This document shows positions 25,891-34,246 of a stretch of DNA of 51,251 bases, piece by piece (the first letter of the stretch is position 1; the number at the start of each line of letters is the position of its first letter). A model generated the notes under the pieces. It was given only the letters and a program-made list of their open reading frames with translations, ran no database searches and was not told where the DNA came from. Source of the DNA: CAYRIH01 sp964424375 (GTDB lineage Bacteria > Patescibacteriota > Kazan-3B-28 > UBA10110); NCBI GenBank assembly GCA_964424375.1, contig CAYRIH010000005.1:1-51251 (forward strand), given 5' to 3'. Made by a program: the position numbers and the translations under genes.

Positions 25891-27101
25891 TGAAAAAATT
25901 TAAACTTTTAACCCTGCTTGGCATTCGTCCGGATTACATTCGGATGTATAAGCTTATTAGGTTATTAGATGAGAATAAAAATGATTTAGAGCATGTATTG
26001 GTTCACTCTGGTCAGCACTATGACTCAGAGCTGTTCGGGAATTTCCTTAAGGAATTTAATATTCGTCAGCCCGACTACGATTTAGGCATAGGGTTAAGTT
26101 TAAAAGAAAAGAAAGTTTCTAATCATGCCTATCAGGTAGCTTTACTTAATGAAAGACTTTATGATTTATTAGAAAAGATTAAACCAGATGCAGTAATGTA
26201 TTTGGGGGATACCAATACAGTACTATCATCGGTAACTGCAGCCCGCTGCGGTATTCCAGTAATTCATTTAGAGGCTGGCGGCAGAAGTTTTGATTGGCGA
26301 ATGCCTGAAGAGAAAAATCGGGTAGTTATAGATCATCTCTCAGACGCTCTCTATAGTTATCTGCCTCGCTATAAGGAAATTCTGGTATCTGAAGGAATTG
26401 ATGATTTTCGAGTGAAAGTCATTGGGAATATTATTATGGATGCAGTTGGTGACTACAATCAGAAAGCCGATGAAAGTAAGATTCTGGACGATTTAGGAAT
26501 AAAAGAAAAGGCGTTTATTTTATTTACTTTACATCGTGAAGAGAATATCAGCACTAAGGAAATATTGGAAAATAAACTCTCTGATATCCTCAGATTTGCA
26601 AATGAGTACAAGTTGCCGATTGTATTCCCAGTTATGCCTCGGACTCAAGCCTCAGTCGAAAAATTTGGGCTTACTGGCTTGCTAGACAATCCTATTTTTA
26701 TTAAAACTAAACCCTTGGCTTTCTTTGATTTTCTCAGGCTCGAAAAATCTGCTCGATTAATAGTCTCAGACAGCGGAACAGTTCAGGAAGAAGCTTTGAT
26801 TCTGGGTACCCCCTGTGTTATAGCTAGACGTTCCACAGAGCGGCCGGAAACTATCTGGGCAGGCGCTACTATTCTAGAGGGTCAAGAGGGTCCCGGAACA
26901 CTTTATAATAAAATGGTTGAAGCTTATGATATGCCCACTGATTGGGATAGAAATATACTTAATCCCGAAGGTGGCAGCCCCAGCCAGCGAGTATATGAGG
27001 ATATAATTGTTAAGATAAAATCCGGGTATTTTAAGAATTCCCGAGGTTTTGATGCAATAAAACATAATCCTTTTGTAAGGAAAGCACAGGGGATTTTTTG
27101 A
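25890..27101 (+). CDS. wecB: UDP-N-acetylglucosamine 2-epimerase family protein
   Basis: 403 aa GT-B-fold epimerase. LLGIRPDYIRMYKLIRLL, VHSGQHYDSELF, YLGDTNTVLSS, HLEAGGRSFDWRMPEEKNR and SDSGTVQEEA are family signatures with the catalytic Asp, Glu and His residues in place. The usual product is UDP-ManNAc. Beside an RmlD-like reductase and a cupin, it may instead be a WbjD-type enzyme making a 2-epimer of an acetamido-6-deoxy sugar such as UDP-L-FucNAc. Confidence 0.85.
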   Translation: MKKFKLLTLLGIRPDYIRMYKLIRLLDENKNDLEHVLVHSGQHYDSELFGNFLKEFNIRQPDYDLGIGLSLKEKKVSNHAYQVALLNERLYDLLEKIKPDAVMYLGDTNTVLSSVTAARCGIPVIHLEAGGRSFDWRMPEEKNRVVIDHLSDALYSYLPRYKEILVSEGIDDFRVKVIGNIIMDAVGDYNQKADESKILDDLGIKEKAFILFTLHREENISTKEILENKLSDILRFANEYKLPIVFPVMPRTQASVEKFGLTGLLDNPIFIKTKPLAFFDFLRLEKSARLIVSDSGTVQEEALILGTPCVIARRSTERPETIWAGATILEGQEGPGTLYNKMVEAYDMPTDWDRNILNPEGGSPSQRVYEDIIVKIKSGYFKNSRGFDAIKHNPFVRKAQGIF

Positions 27102-27319
27102 TTGTTGCTGTGAATCATCTTCTGTACAGATAATTAAAAAGCTAAAATAAGTATTCCTGTCATGTATAGCTTACTTACAAGAGAATTGACCTTTTTCAAT
27201 TGATATATAATGTAATAAGAGTATAGATAACTGTTTTATTATTTAATATATTGCCTATGTAAAAAAATCGGGATAGCACAATTTAATATTTTTTCAATTT
27301 ATTAATTAACAATTTTTTT

Positions 27320-28585
27320 ATGTTAAGAAAATGGCAGATAAGGATTTTGTTTACTACTTGGATCACCTATGCTAGTTTTTATCTTTTGCGGGTCAATATT
27401 GCTATAGCCATCCCAGGGATAACAGAAGAGTTTGGTATTTCCAAAATGGCCATTGGGGCAGTATTGACTGCGTTGTTCTTTGCCTATGCTATTGGCCAAT
27501 TTATTAGTGGACAATTGGGTGATAGATTTAGTGCAAAGAAATTAGTGGCAGTTGGTTTGCTAGGTTCGGCAATAATGAACGTCATATTTGGTTTTACTGG
27601 CAATTTTTTAGGAGGGATGATTCTAATCTGGGCACTCAATGGATTTTTCCAATCTATGGGCTGGGCTCCAACAATAAGAATAGTCGCTAACTGGTTCCCT
27701 ATTGCTAGCAGAGGAAAGGCATCAGGCATCTTGGGCTCTTCTTATCAGATTGGCAATGTTGCCAGCTGGATTTTATCGGGATTTGTAGTAGGACTTTTAG
27801 GCTGGCGGTGGGCCTTCTGGATTCCAGCAGTAATTGTTATACCAGTGCTGATTTATTGGCTTTTGAGGATAAAAGAGAGGGCCGAAGACGCCGGCTTTAA
27901 ACCAGTAGAAATTGCGAGAAAACCAAGTGGTATTTGGGATACTATTAAGTCAGTTACTAGCAATAAGTATATTTGGATTGTTGCCTTGAGCTTGTTCGGC
28001 TTAAATATAGTTCGGTACGGTTTTTTGGACTGGGCGCCTACTTATTTCTTTGAAGTTCAAGAAGCACATATTTCTGTAGCAGCTTATAAGTCTATAATCT
28101 TCCCCTTGGTAGGTTCTTTGGGGGCTCTGACCGCTGGCTTTGTCTCTGATAAATTCTTCCAAAGTAGAAGAGCTCCTATAGCGGTGGTGATGCTTTTACT
28201 GCTCAGTGTAGCGGTTTGGTTTTTCCCTCAAATACCAGTGGGTTCTTGGCTTTTAAGTTTGATAGTTTTGGGTATAATCGGTTTTATGACTTATGGTCCA
28301 CATATTCTGATGGTAGCTGCTTTGCCTATGGATTTAGGCACTAAAGAAATGGCTTCTTCTGCCACGGGTTTTATCGATGGTTGGGGATACATTGGAGCTG
28401 CCCTAACTGGCGTAGGGACAGGATATTTATTGGATAATTTTGGCTGGAATTATGCATTTTATTTCTGGCTGTCTGGGGCAGTCCTGGCTACTGTTCTTAT
28501 GGCTGGATTATGGAATCATAAGGTTTTAAAATCTCGAGATACAGTTAGCAATAAGGTGGGAATTATTGATCGAGGTAGTGTATAG
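27320..28585 (+). CDS. MFS transporter of the organophosphate:phosphate antiporter (OPA) type
   Basis: 421 aa with about twelve helices. FYLLRVNIAIAIPGI in helix 1, LNGFFQSMGWAPTIR in helix 4 and ANWFPIASRGKASGI are typical of GlpT/UhpT relatives, which import phosphorylated organic molecules. The substrate is unknown; a phosphodiester or phosphoalcohol would suit the cytidylyltransferase and LicD genes that follow. A terminator-like hairpin lies 22 nt after the stop. Confidence 0.82.
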   Translation: MLRKWQIRILFTTWITYASFYLLRVNIAIAIPGITEEFGISKMAIGAVLTALFFAYAIGQFISGQLGDRFSAKKLVAVGLLGSAIMNVIFGFTGNFLGGMILIWALNGFFQSMGWAPTIRIVANWFPIASRGKASGILGSSYQIGNVASWILSGFVVGLLGWRWAFWIPAVIVIPVLIYWLLRIKERAEDAGFKPVEIARKPSGIWDTIKSVTSNKYIWIVALSLFGLNIVRYGFLDWAPTYFFEVQEAHISVAAYKSIIFPLVGSLGALTAGFVSDKFFQSRRAPIAVVMLLLLSVAVWFFPQIPVGSWLLSLIVLGIIGFMTYGPHILMVAALPMDLGTKEMASSATGFIDGWGYIGAALTGVGTGYLLDNFGWNYAFYFWLSGAVLATVLMAGLWNHKVLKSRDTVSNKVGIIDRGSV

Positions 28586-28606
28586 TAAAGCATTTTAGGT
28601 CATTTG

Positions 28607-28624
28607 GGGGCTAGAGTTAGCCCC
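28607..28624 (+). terminator. Terminator-like hairpin
   Basis: GGGGCTA pairs with TAGCCCC, loop GAGT. As with the hairpin after the S-layer gene, TTGAGT (the next promoter's -35) follows at once. Confidence 0.5.
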
Positions 28625-28626
28625 AC

Positions 28627-28655
28627 TTGAGTGTTGAGATAATCCGTAATATAAT
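28627..28655 (+). promoter_or_regulatory. Sigma-70-type promoter
   Basis: TTGAGT, 17 bp, TATAAT; predicted start near 28662, 17 nt before the cytidylyltransferase ATG. Confidence 0.6.
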
Positions 28656-28678
28656 TGACTGGTAATAAGTTTTTATAT

Positions 28679-29170
28679 ATGAATAAGAAAAACAACTGTG
28701 CAAAATTAGCATCTAAGCAAAGAAAAACTGTCTACGCCTATGTGGTCGCTGATGTTTTGCATATTGGACATTTAAAACATCTTCAAAAAGCCAAACAGTA
28801 TGGTGATTACCTGATTGTCGGAGTACTCACTGATAAGGCTACGATGGAGAAGAAGCCGGCACCTATAATTTCTTTTGCTGAACGTGTTGAGATTGTTCGT
28901 GCCTTAAAGATAGTAGATGAAATTGTTATTCAGGATACTTATTCGCCCTTGAGTAATGTACAGCGCTTAAAGCCGGATATATTGATGGAGAGTGATAGTC
29001 ACGATGAGCAACTGGCCAACAAAGTTGTCTTGGATTATGGTGGTACGGTGATAGTGACTCCGTACTATCACTCCCAAAGTTCTACCAAGATTAAGGATAA
29101 GATTCTCGGTAAGTGGCGAAAGTCCACACAAAATTATACAATGTCTTTAGCCAAGGGTGGACAACTCTAG
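28679..29170 (+). CDS. Cytidylyltransferase-family nucleotidyltransferase
   Basis: 163 aa. The HxGH motif is HIGH at residues 28-31, and SSTKIKD near 135 matches the C-terminal nucleotide-binding motif of TagD, EctP and LicC-like enzymes. It should couple CTP to a small phosphate ester (glycerol-3-phosphate, phosphocholine or phosphoethanolamine). ATG 28679 is preferred over an in-frame TTG 24 nt upstream because it fits the promoter. The LicD gene lies 140 bp downstream, so an activated phosphoalcohol may be passed to the glycan. Confidence 0.82.
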   Translation: MNKKNNCAKLASKQRKTVYAYVVADVLHIGHLKHLQKAKQYGDYLIVGVLTDKATMEKKPAPIISFAERVEIVRALKIVDEIVIQDTYSPLSNVQRLKPDILMESDSHDEQLANKVVLDYGGTVIVTPYYHSQSSTKIKDKILGKWRKSTQNYTMSLAKGGQL

Positions 29171-29310
29171 ACTAACTATCACAACTTATTATTGAGAAGC
29201 TGATGTCAAGAAGTTCTCTCCGGATTAAATGGGGGAGCTGATTTTGTTGGTGGTACAGATTATAGAGTTTTATTAATGACACCAATATATAATATCTAAA
29301 CTTTAAATAG

Positions 29311-30093
29311 ATGAACAAAAAGCAACAACCTATGAACAAGTATCGCATTAATCAGGATTTGGAAGGCTGGATTGGTGCGCTTAAGGAGATTAAAGAGGTA
29401 TTAGATACCGCCGGAGTACGATACTGGTTAGATATGGGCACATTGTTGGGTGTGATTAGAGATGGAAAGTTAATCGACTATGATACGGATATTGATCTAT
29501 CCACAAAGGTCGCCGAAGCTCCCAAAGTACTTCAGTTGATCCCTCAATTTGCCAAGATGGGGTATCGAGTTGATGTTACTGACACTTCCATCTACTTGAC
29601 TAAGGGTAAGGGAATTGTGATCAGTATTGCTTTTTATGTATCAGAAGGTGATAAAATTTGGGTTCTCTTTTTACTTAACTATCCCAAGTTTGATAAAATC
29701 TTAAAGCGCTTTAGAAGAGTAGCTGAGTGTACTATTTATCAGGAGTATCACAGGGGTCTAACTACACTTGAAGGGTCTTTATATGCTATTATTCCTCGTT
29801 TTCTGAGGTGGTTCGTCCGTCGTAGTTTTTTTAAATTATGTGCAATTTTTGGAGAAGAACATTTTCCTATGGTGTTGCCAAAACGATTCATTGATAACTT
29901 GGGCACAATCGATTTCCGGGGCATGAAATTTAACATTCCCAATCCTCCTGAAGAGTATCTGCCTCTAGTTTATGGCCCTAGTTGGAGATCGCCCACTGCA
30001 GATTGGAAATGGGCTGATGTTGAAGCTATAGATCGTAATTTCTTTAAAAATAGAGACCGGGCTCAGGTTTCTCTGTTTACACGATATGAATAA
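29311..30093 (+). CDS. LicD-family phosphotransferase-like protein
   Basis: 260 aa. YWLDMGTLLGVIRDGKLIDYDTDIDL (residues about 36-61) is the LicD/fukutin signature, with the acidic DxD residues of the nucleotidyltransferase fold. LicD moves phosphocholine from CDP-choline onto surface glycans; related proteins move other phosphoalcohols. The neighbouring cytidylyltransferase supports such a role. It overlaps the following methyltransferase by 8 nt. Confidence 0.85.
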   Translation: MNKKQQPMNKYRINQDLEGWIGALKEIKEVLDTAGVRYWLDMGTLLGVIRDGKLIDYDTDIDLSTKVAEAPKVLQLIPQFAKMGYRVDVTDTSIYLTKGKGIVISIAFYVSEGDKIWVLFLLNYPKFDKILKRFRRVAECTIYQEYHRGLTTLEGSLYAIIPRFLRWFVRRSFFKLCAIFGEEHFPMVLPKRFIDNLGTIDFRGMKFNIPNPPEEYLPLVYGPSWRSPTADWKWADVEAIDRNFFKNRDRAQVSLFTRYE

Positions 30094-30829
30094 AATCGAA
30101 CAAAAGATATTTCGCCGGTTTAATGAGAAAGGTGCTGATGTTGTGGGAGCAAAGGTTGATAGTTCTAATTTTGAGCTTAAGCAAATACTCAATTTCTTTG
30201 GTGTGCCGACATTCGGTGTTAGTAAGTTGTTAGATGTTGGCTCTGGTAAAGGCAAATTTACTGATAAATTGAATAAGCTGGGTTTCACGGTGATAGGAGT
30301 AGAGCCATCGTTTAATCTTCTCCGTATTGCTGAAGATCAATATCCTAATCTGCAATTTGTCCAGGCCTCAGCTACATCGTTGCCATTCTCGGACAACGAG
30401 TTCAATTTTTTAATCTGTATTGAGGTATTAGAACATATCCCCGATACAGAACAAGCGATTAAAGAAATGGTTAGAGTATTAAAACCTGGTGGCAAGATGA
30501 TAATTATTGATAAAAATATTAATTCTCTACATCCAATCTATTTTGTGCCGACGCGGATATGGAAGTCATTTCTGGAGAATACTAATCGGTGGATGTATCC
30601 TAAAGATTTTCCATTTAGAGAAAAATATTTTGTGCCGTCACAGCTCAATGGGTTGATAAAAAGATATTGCTCCCAATCGGATGTAGTTTTTGTCCAGTTT
30701 GTATCTGATAGTAAAAAACGCTCTTTAATTAAGAGAATCGTATGGGATATGCATAGCGCTGTGTCAGGAATTCTGCATCGAGCTTTGCCTTTTCTAGACT
30801 TTTACATAGTCTGGAGAGCTATAAAATAA
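30086..30829 (+). CDS. Class I SAM-dependent methyltransferase
   Basis: 247 aa. SAM motif I LLDVGSGKGKFTDKL at about 51-65, acidic residue in VIGVEPSFNLL, motif with FNFLICIEVLEHIPD, and RVLKPGGKMIIIDKN as in UbiE-like enzymes. The acceptor is probably a sugar or lipid in this locus. The C-terminal 80 residues are basic and hydrophobic. Confidence 0.85.
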   Translation: MNKIEQKIFRRFNEKGADVVGAKVDSSNFELKQILNFFGVPTFGVSKLLDVGSGKGKFTDKLNKLGFTVIGVEPSFNLLRIAEDQYPNLQFVQASATSLPFSDNEFNFLICIEVLEHIPDTEQAIKEMVRVLKPGGKMIIIDKNINSLHPIYFVPTRIWKSFLENTNRWMYPKDFPFREKYFVPSQLNGLIKRYCSQSDVVFVQFVSDSKKRSLIKRIVWDMHSAVSGILHRALPFLDFYIVWRAIK

Positions 30830-30838
30830 AAGCAAGAC

Positions 30839-32020
30839 ATGAGTACTGTCCGGAATAAACAATCGTCAAATCAGTTAAGCCCCTTAAATTGGCTAGATCT
30901 ATTACAGACCATTGGCCAGGATTTCTTACAATTCAGTAATCCAGTTTGCGATGATCAAAAACACTTACAGGCCAGTATTGATTGGTTACTACTTGCCTTT
31001 AATAGAGTTCATAAGCAGGGCTTCTCAGCTGGCTATTCTTTAAAAATTGGTTGGAAGACGCCCTATCCGGAGACTACGGGCTACATTATTCCCACTTTGT
31101 TAAATTTTGCTAACTGGTCTGATTATCGACGTACAGAGATTATTGCTGCATGTATAACTTCAGGAGAGTGGTTGTTAACTCAACAAAAGAGTAACGGTTC
31201 TTTTTGGGGCTATAACTTAGAGATCCCCATAGTTTTTGATACTGGTCAAATAATATTTGGTTTATGTGCTTTATATCAGCACACAAAAGCCGATAAATAT
31301 TTAGATGCAGCCCGGCGAGCCGCTGATTGGTTGGTAAAAATACAAAACGACGATGGTTCTTGGACTCATCACACATATAATTCACTGCCCCATGCCTATC
31401 ATTCAAGAGTAGCTTGGAGTTTATTAGAGTTGAATCGAATAAGCCATAGTCATCACTATGTAGAAGCTGCTACAAAGAATTTAGACTGGGTAACCAGACA
31501 GATGCAAACCAATGGATGGTTTAACCACTTTTCTTTTTTTCAGGAAGATCAGTCAGTATTACATACCATTGCTTACACTCTTCGAGGTTTATTGGAGAGT
31601 GGATTGATTTTGGATGAGATGAAATATGTTTTAGCTGCCAAACAGGCTGCTGACCAATTACTTACTACAGCTGATCGAGGTATATTATCTGGTTTTTATA
31701 ATCGAAATTGGGAGCCAGTTGATAGAGCACATTGTCTTACTGGTCTGGCGCAGATGGGAATAGTTTGGTTGGGATTGTTTGAGTATACTGCAGATGGTCG
31801 GTATGCAGACTCCGCGACTAAGATTATTCACTATCTAAAATCGAGGCAGAAAATTCGATCTGCTAATGTTTCTATAAGAGGAGCTTTAGCTGGCAGTTTT
31901 CCTATTTGGGGGCGTTATATTCCTTTTATCTATCCCAATTGGTCTGTTAAATTCTTTATTGATTTACTGTTGTCACTAGAAGCAGTTAATGCAAAGATCC
32001 CAGTTTCATATAAGGGTTAA
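30839..32020 (+). CDS. Alpha/alpha-toroid (six-hairpin or cyclase-like) protein
   Basis: 393 aa, no signal peptide. Repeated helical hairpins carry phrases typical of alpha/alpha-barrel proteins: LLTQQKSNGSFWG, AADWLVKIQNDDGSWTHHTY, AYHSRVAWSLLEL, TRQMQTNGWFNHF and GRYADSATKIIHYL. This fold occurs in glycoside hydrolases, polysaccharide lyases, sugar epimerases and squalene/terpene cyclases. Cyclase DxDD motifs are not evident. In a glycan locus, a cytoplasmic sugar-processing role is the better guess. Confidence 0.6.
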   Translation: MSTVRNKQSSNQLSPLNWLDLLQTIGQDFLQFSNPVCDDQKHLQASIDWLLLAFNRVHKQGFSAGYSLKIGWKTPYPETTGYIIPTLLNFANWSDYRRTEIIAACITSGEWLLTQQKSNGSFWGYNLEIPIVFDTGQIIFGLCALYQHTKADKYLDAARRAADWLVKIQNDDGSWTHHTYNSLPHAYHSRVAWSLLELNRISHSHHYVEAATKNLDWVTRQMQTNGWFNHFSFFQEDQSVLHTIAYTLRGLLESGLILDEMKYVLAAKQAADQLLTTADRGILSGFYNRNWEPVDRAHCLTGLAQMGIVWLGLFEYTADGRYADSATKIIHYLKSRQKIRSANVSIRGALAGSFPIWGRYIPFIYPNWSVKFFIDLLLSLEAVNAKIPVSYKG

Positions 32021-32028
32021 TATTAATT

Positions 32029-32940
32029 ATGTCTAAACAAGCAACATATTCTATTGGGTTTCGAGTCTTTAGAAGATTAATACGTCCTTTACATCGTCGG
32101 GGGTTGGCGCTTTATAAAATAATAGCTAAAAGTTGTCATCATTTGTTGCGACTCTTTGGGATTAAACCCAAAAAAATTGTTATGCTCCCAATTCAACAAC
32201 ATAAAATGTATGTAGATATATTTGACATGAGTATTCCTCCATCTCTTATAGTTTTAGGGGTATGGGAACCTGGTACAACAACATTAATTAAGAAATTAAT
32301 ACAAACCAATATGACGGTAGTGGATATAGGGGCCAATATTGGTTACTACACTCTAATTGCTGCTTACTTGGTGGGTCCTCACGGCAAAGTATATGCATTT
32401 GAACCAGAGCCGAACAATTTTAATCTTTTAAATAAGAATGTGCAAGTCAATAAATACAATAATGTGGTGACAGTTTGTAAGGCTGTCGCTGATAGAGTCA
32501 GTATATCAAAAATGATACTGCATCCCACTGGACATGGGGCACATAAACTACTGACTACTAATAATGCTCACGAAACAACTGTGTCAGTTGAGGTAACAAC
32601 CTTAGATAAGTTTTTTAAAGATATTAAAAAGCCAATTGATGTTGTAAAGATAGATGTAGAAGGGTTCGAACCGGCTGTTGTCGATGGAATGCGAAATATC
32701 ATTAAGCAGAATCCTAATATTAAACTTTTATTAGAATTTCATCCTAGAATTATTCAACAGTGTGGTTATTCTCCGAAAGATTTTTTGACAGACATCGAAC
32801 ACTATGGTTTTAAAATGTTTTACATTGATGAGGCATCTGGCCAGCTTGCGGCAATCAAAAATATTGACGCGTTATTGCTGGATATCCATGACACGACGGC
32901 TTTTAATATATTATGTTCCCGTTCCATAATTAATCTATAG
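32029..32940 (+). CDS. FkbM-family methyltransferase
   Basis: 303 aa. TVVDIGANIGYYTLIAAYLV and GKVYAFEPEPNNFNLL give SAM motif I and the acidic loop; VVKIDVEGFEPAVVDGM is the FkbM signature. These enzymes O-methylate sugars or polyketides. The N-terminal 60 residues are basic and may bind membrane. It starts 8 nt after the toroid gene. Confidence 0.88.
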   Translation: MSKQATYSIGFRVFRRLIRPLHRRGLALYKIIAKSCHHLLRLFGIKPKKIVMLPIQQHKMYVDIFDMSIPPSLIVLGVWEPGTTTLIKKLIQTNMTVVDIGANIGYYTLIAAYLVGPHGKVYAFEPEPNNFNLLNKNVQVNKYNNVVTVCKAVADRVSISKMILHPTGHGAHKLLTTNNAHETTVSVEVTTLDKFFKDIKKPIDVVKIDVEGFEPAVVDGMRNIIKQNPNIKLLLEFHPRIIQQCGYSPKDFLTDIEHYGFKMFYIDEASGQLAAIKNIDALLLDIHDTTAFNILCSRSIINL

Positions 32941-32999
32941 ATGAAGATTTATATAATTTTGGATATTCAACCTAAGATCATTAAGATGTTATTGATTCG

Positions 33000-34229
33000 A
33001 TGAAAAATGTAATATTCATTTCTTATTATTTTCCACCCATCCATTCGGTGGAAAGCACTATGGCTTTAAACTCAGTAAAGTATTTGCCTGATTTTGGATG
33101 GACACCAATAGTAATAACAGCTGAACAAGCCAGCAAGAGAGGAATAGATCTTGAAACTATAAACAACATTCCGTCTAATATCATAGTGCATCGAACTTAT
33201 TCTAGAGAGGGTATTATCTTTAGGATTCTCAATCGACTTAAACTTATTCCGGATGATGTTATTGGGTGGTTGCCTTTTGCATTAAAAACTTCCCGTATTG
33301 CTTTTAAAAATAAGCCGATACGAGCAATTATCTCTAGAGCGTATCCAATCACATCCCATATTGTAGCCCAACAGCTAAAGTCATCTATAGCGCAAAATCT
33401 ACCTTGGATAGTCTTATTTAGTGATCCCTGGACTCAGAATCCATATGTGTCTTACCCTAATGTATGGACCAAGCGACATCACGAAGCAATTGAGAGACGT
33501 ATTTTGTCTACAGCGGATAAAATCGTTGTTACAACTAAACAGACCAAAAAATTATTGACTGATAAGTATGATATTAATGATAAAGTAGTAGTTCTGCCGA
33601 ACACTTATGATTCCACCGAGCTCGATGATCAGTTGCGGCATGTTGAATCAGAGCCTAAATGGTCACGGTTTACAATTGTTTATACTGGCAATTTTTACGG
33701 CTTACGATCACCAGAGCCGTTATTTAAAGCCATAAGACTACTGATTAACAGACGACCAGAACTTACAGATCAGATACAGGTTCGGCTGGTGGGTTCTATT
33801 GGTCCATTCAAACACCTTATTATGCGATATAAATTAAGATCAGTAGTACAACTAATTAATCTCTTGCCTCGGAAAGAAATGTTTAAGGAGGTTGCACGAA
33901 GTGATATATTACTATTAATAGATGCTCCTAGCCGTCAGGACAGTATATTTTTACCCGCTAAATTAATTGAATATATAAAGAGTCAGAAACCCATTATTGG
34001 GATCACCCCACCCGGTGCTTCTGCAGATGTGATTTATCAAACCAAAACCGGAAAAGTAGTTTCACCTGTTGATATTTCTGCTATTACTCAAGCTATTAGT
34101 GATTATTATGATTTGTACAAAAAGTCTAATCTTCGCATCTATCCAGATTGGAGTGAGATCGAAAAATATAGCGCTAGCCAATATGCGCACTCCCTATCTC
34201 AATTATTAGATAGCTTAATCCAGAAGTAA
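33000..34229 (+). CDS. Glycosyltransferase, GT-B fold (GT4-like)
   Basis: 409 aa. NVIFISYYFPPIHSVESTMAL opens the acceptor domain; the donor half has FTIVYTGNFYGLRSPEPLFKAI and ends with LPAKLIEYIKSQKPIIGI, a GT4-like nucleotide-sugar region. Donor and acceptor unknown. It ends 17 bp from the convergent kinase-methyltransferase gene. Confidence 0.85.
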   Translation: MKNVIFISYYFPPIHSVESTMALNSVKYLPDFGWTPIVITAEQASKRGIDLETINNIPSNIIVHRTYSREGIIFRILNRLKLIPDDVIGWLPFALKTSRIAFKNKPIRAIISRAYPITSHIVAQQLKSSIAQNLPWIVLFSDPWTQNPYVSYPNVWTKRHHEAIERRILSTADKIVVTTKQTKKLLTDKYDINDKVVVLPNTYDSTELDDQLRHVESEPKWSRFTIVYTGNFYGLRSPEPLFKAIRLLINRRPELTDQIQVRLVGSIGPFKHLIMRYKLRSVVQLINLLPRKEMFKEVARSDILLLIDAPSRQDSIFLPAKLIEYIKSQKPIIGITPPGASADVIYQTKTGKVVSPVDISAITQAISDYYDLYKKSNLRIYPDWSEIEKYSASQYAHSLSQLLDSLIQK

Positions 34230-34246
34230 TCAATATTTCTTTATCA

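Noticed and set aside
27186..27211. Promoter TTGACC with TATAAT before the MFS gene
   Set aside because: The spacer is only 14 bp, too short for a confident call.
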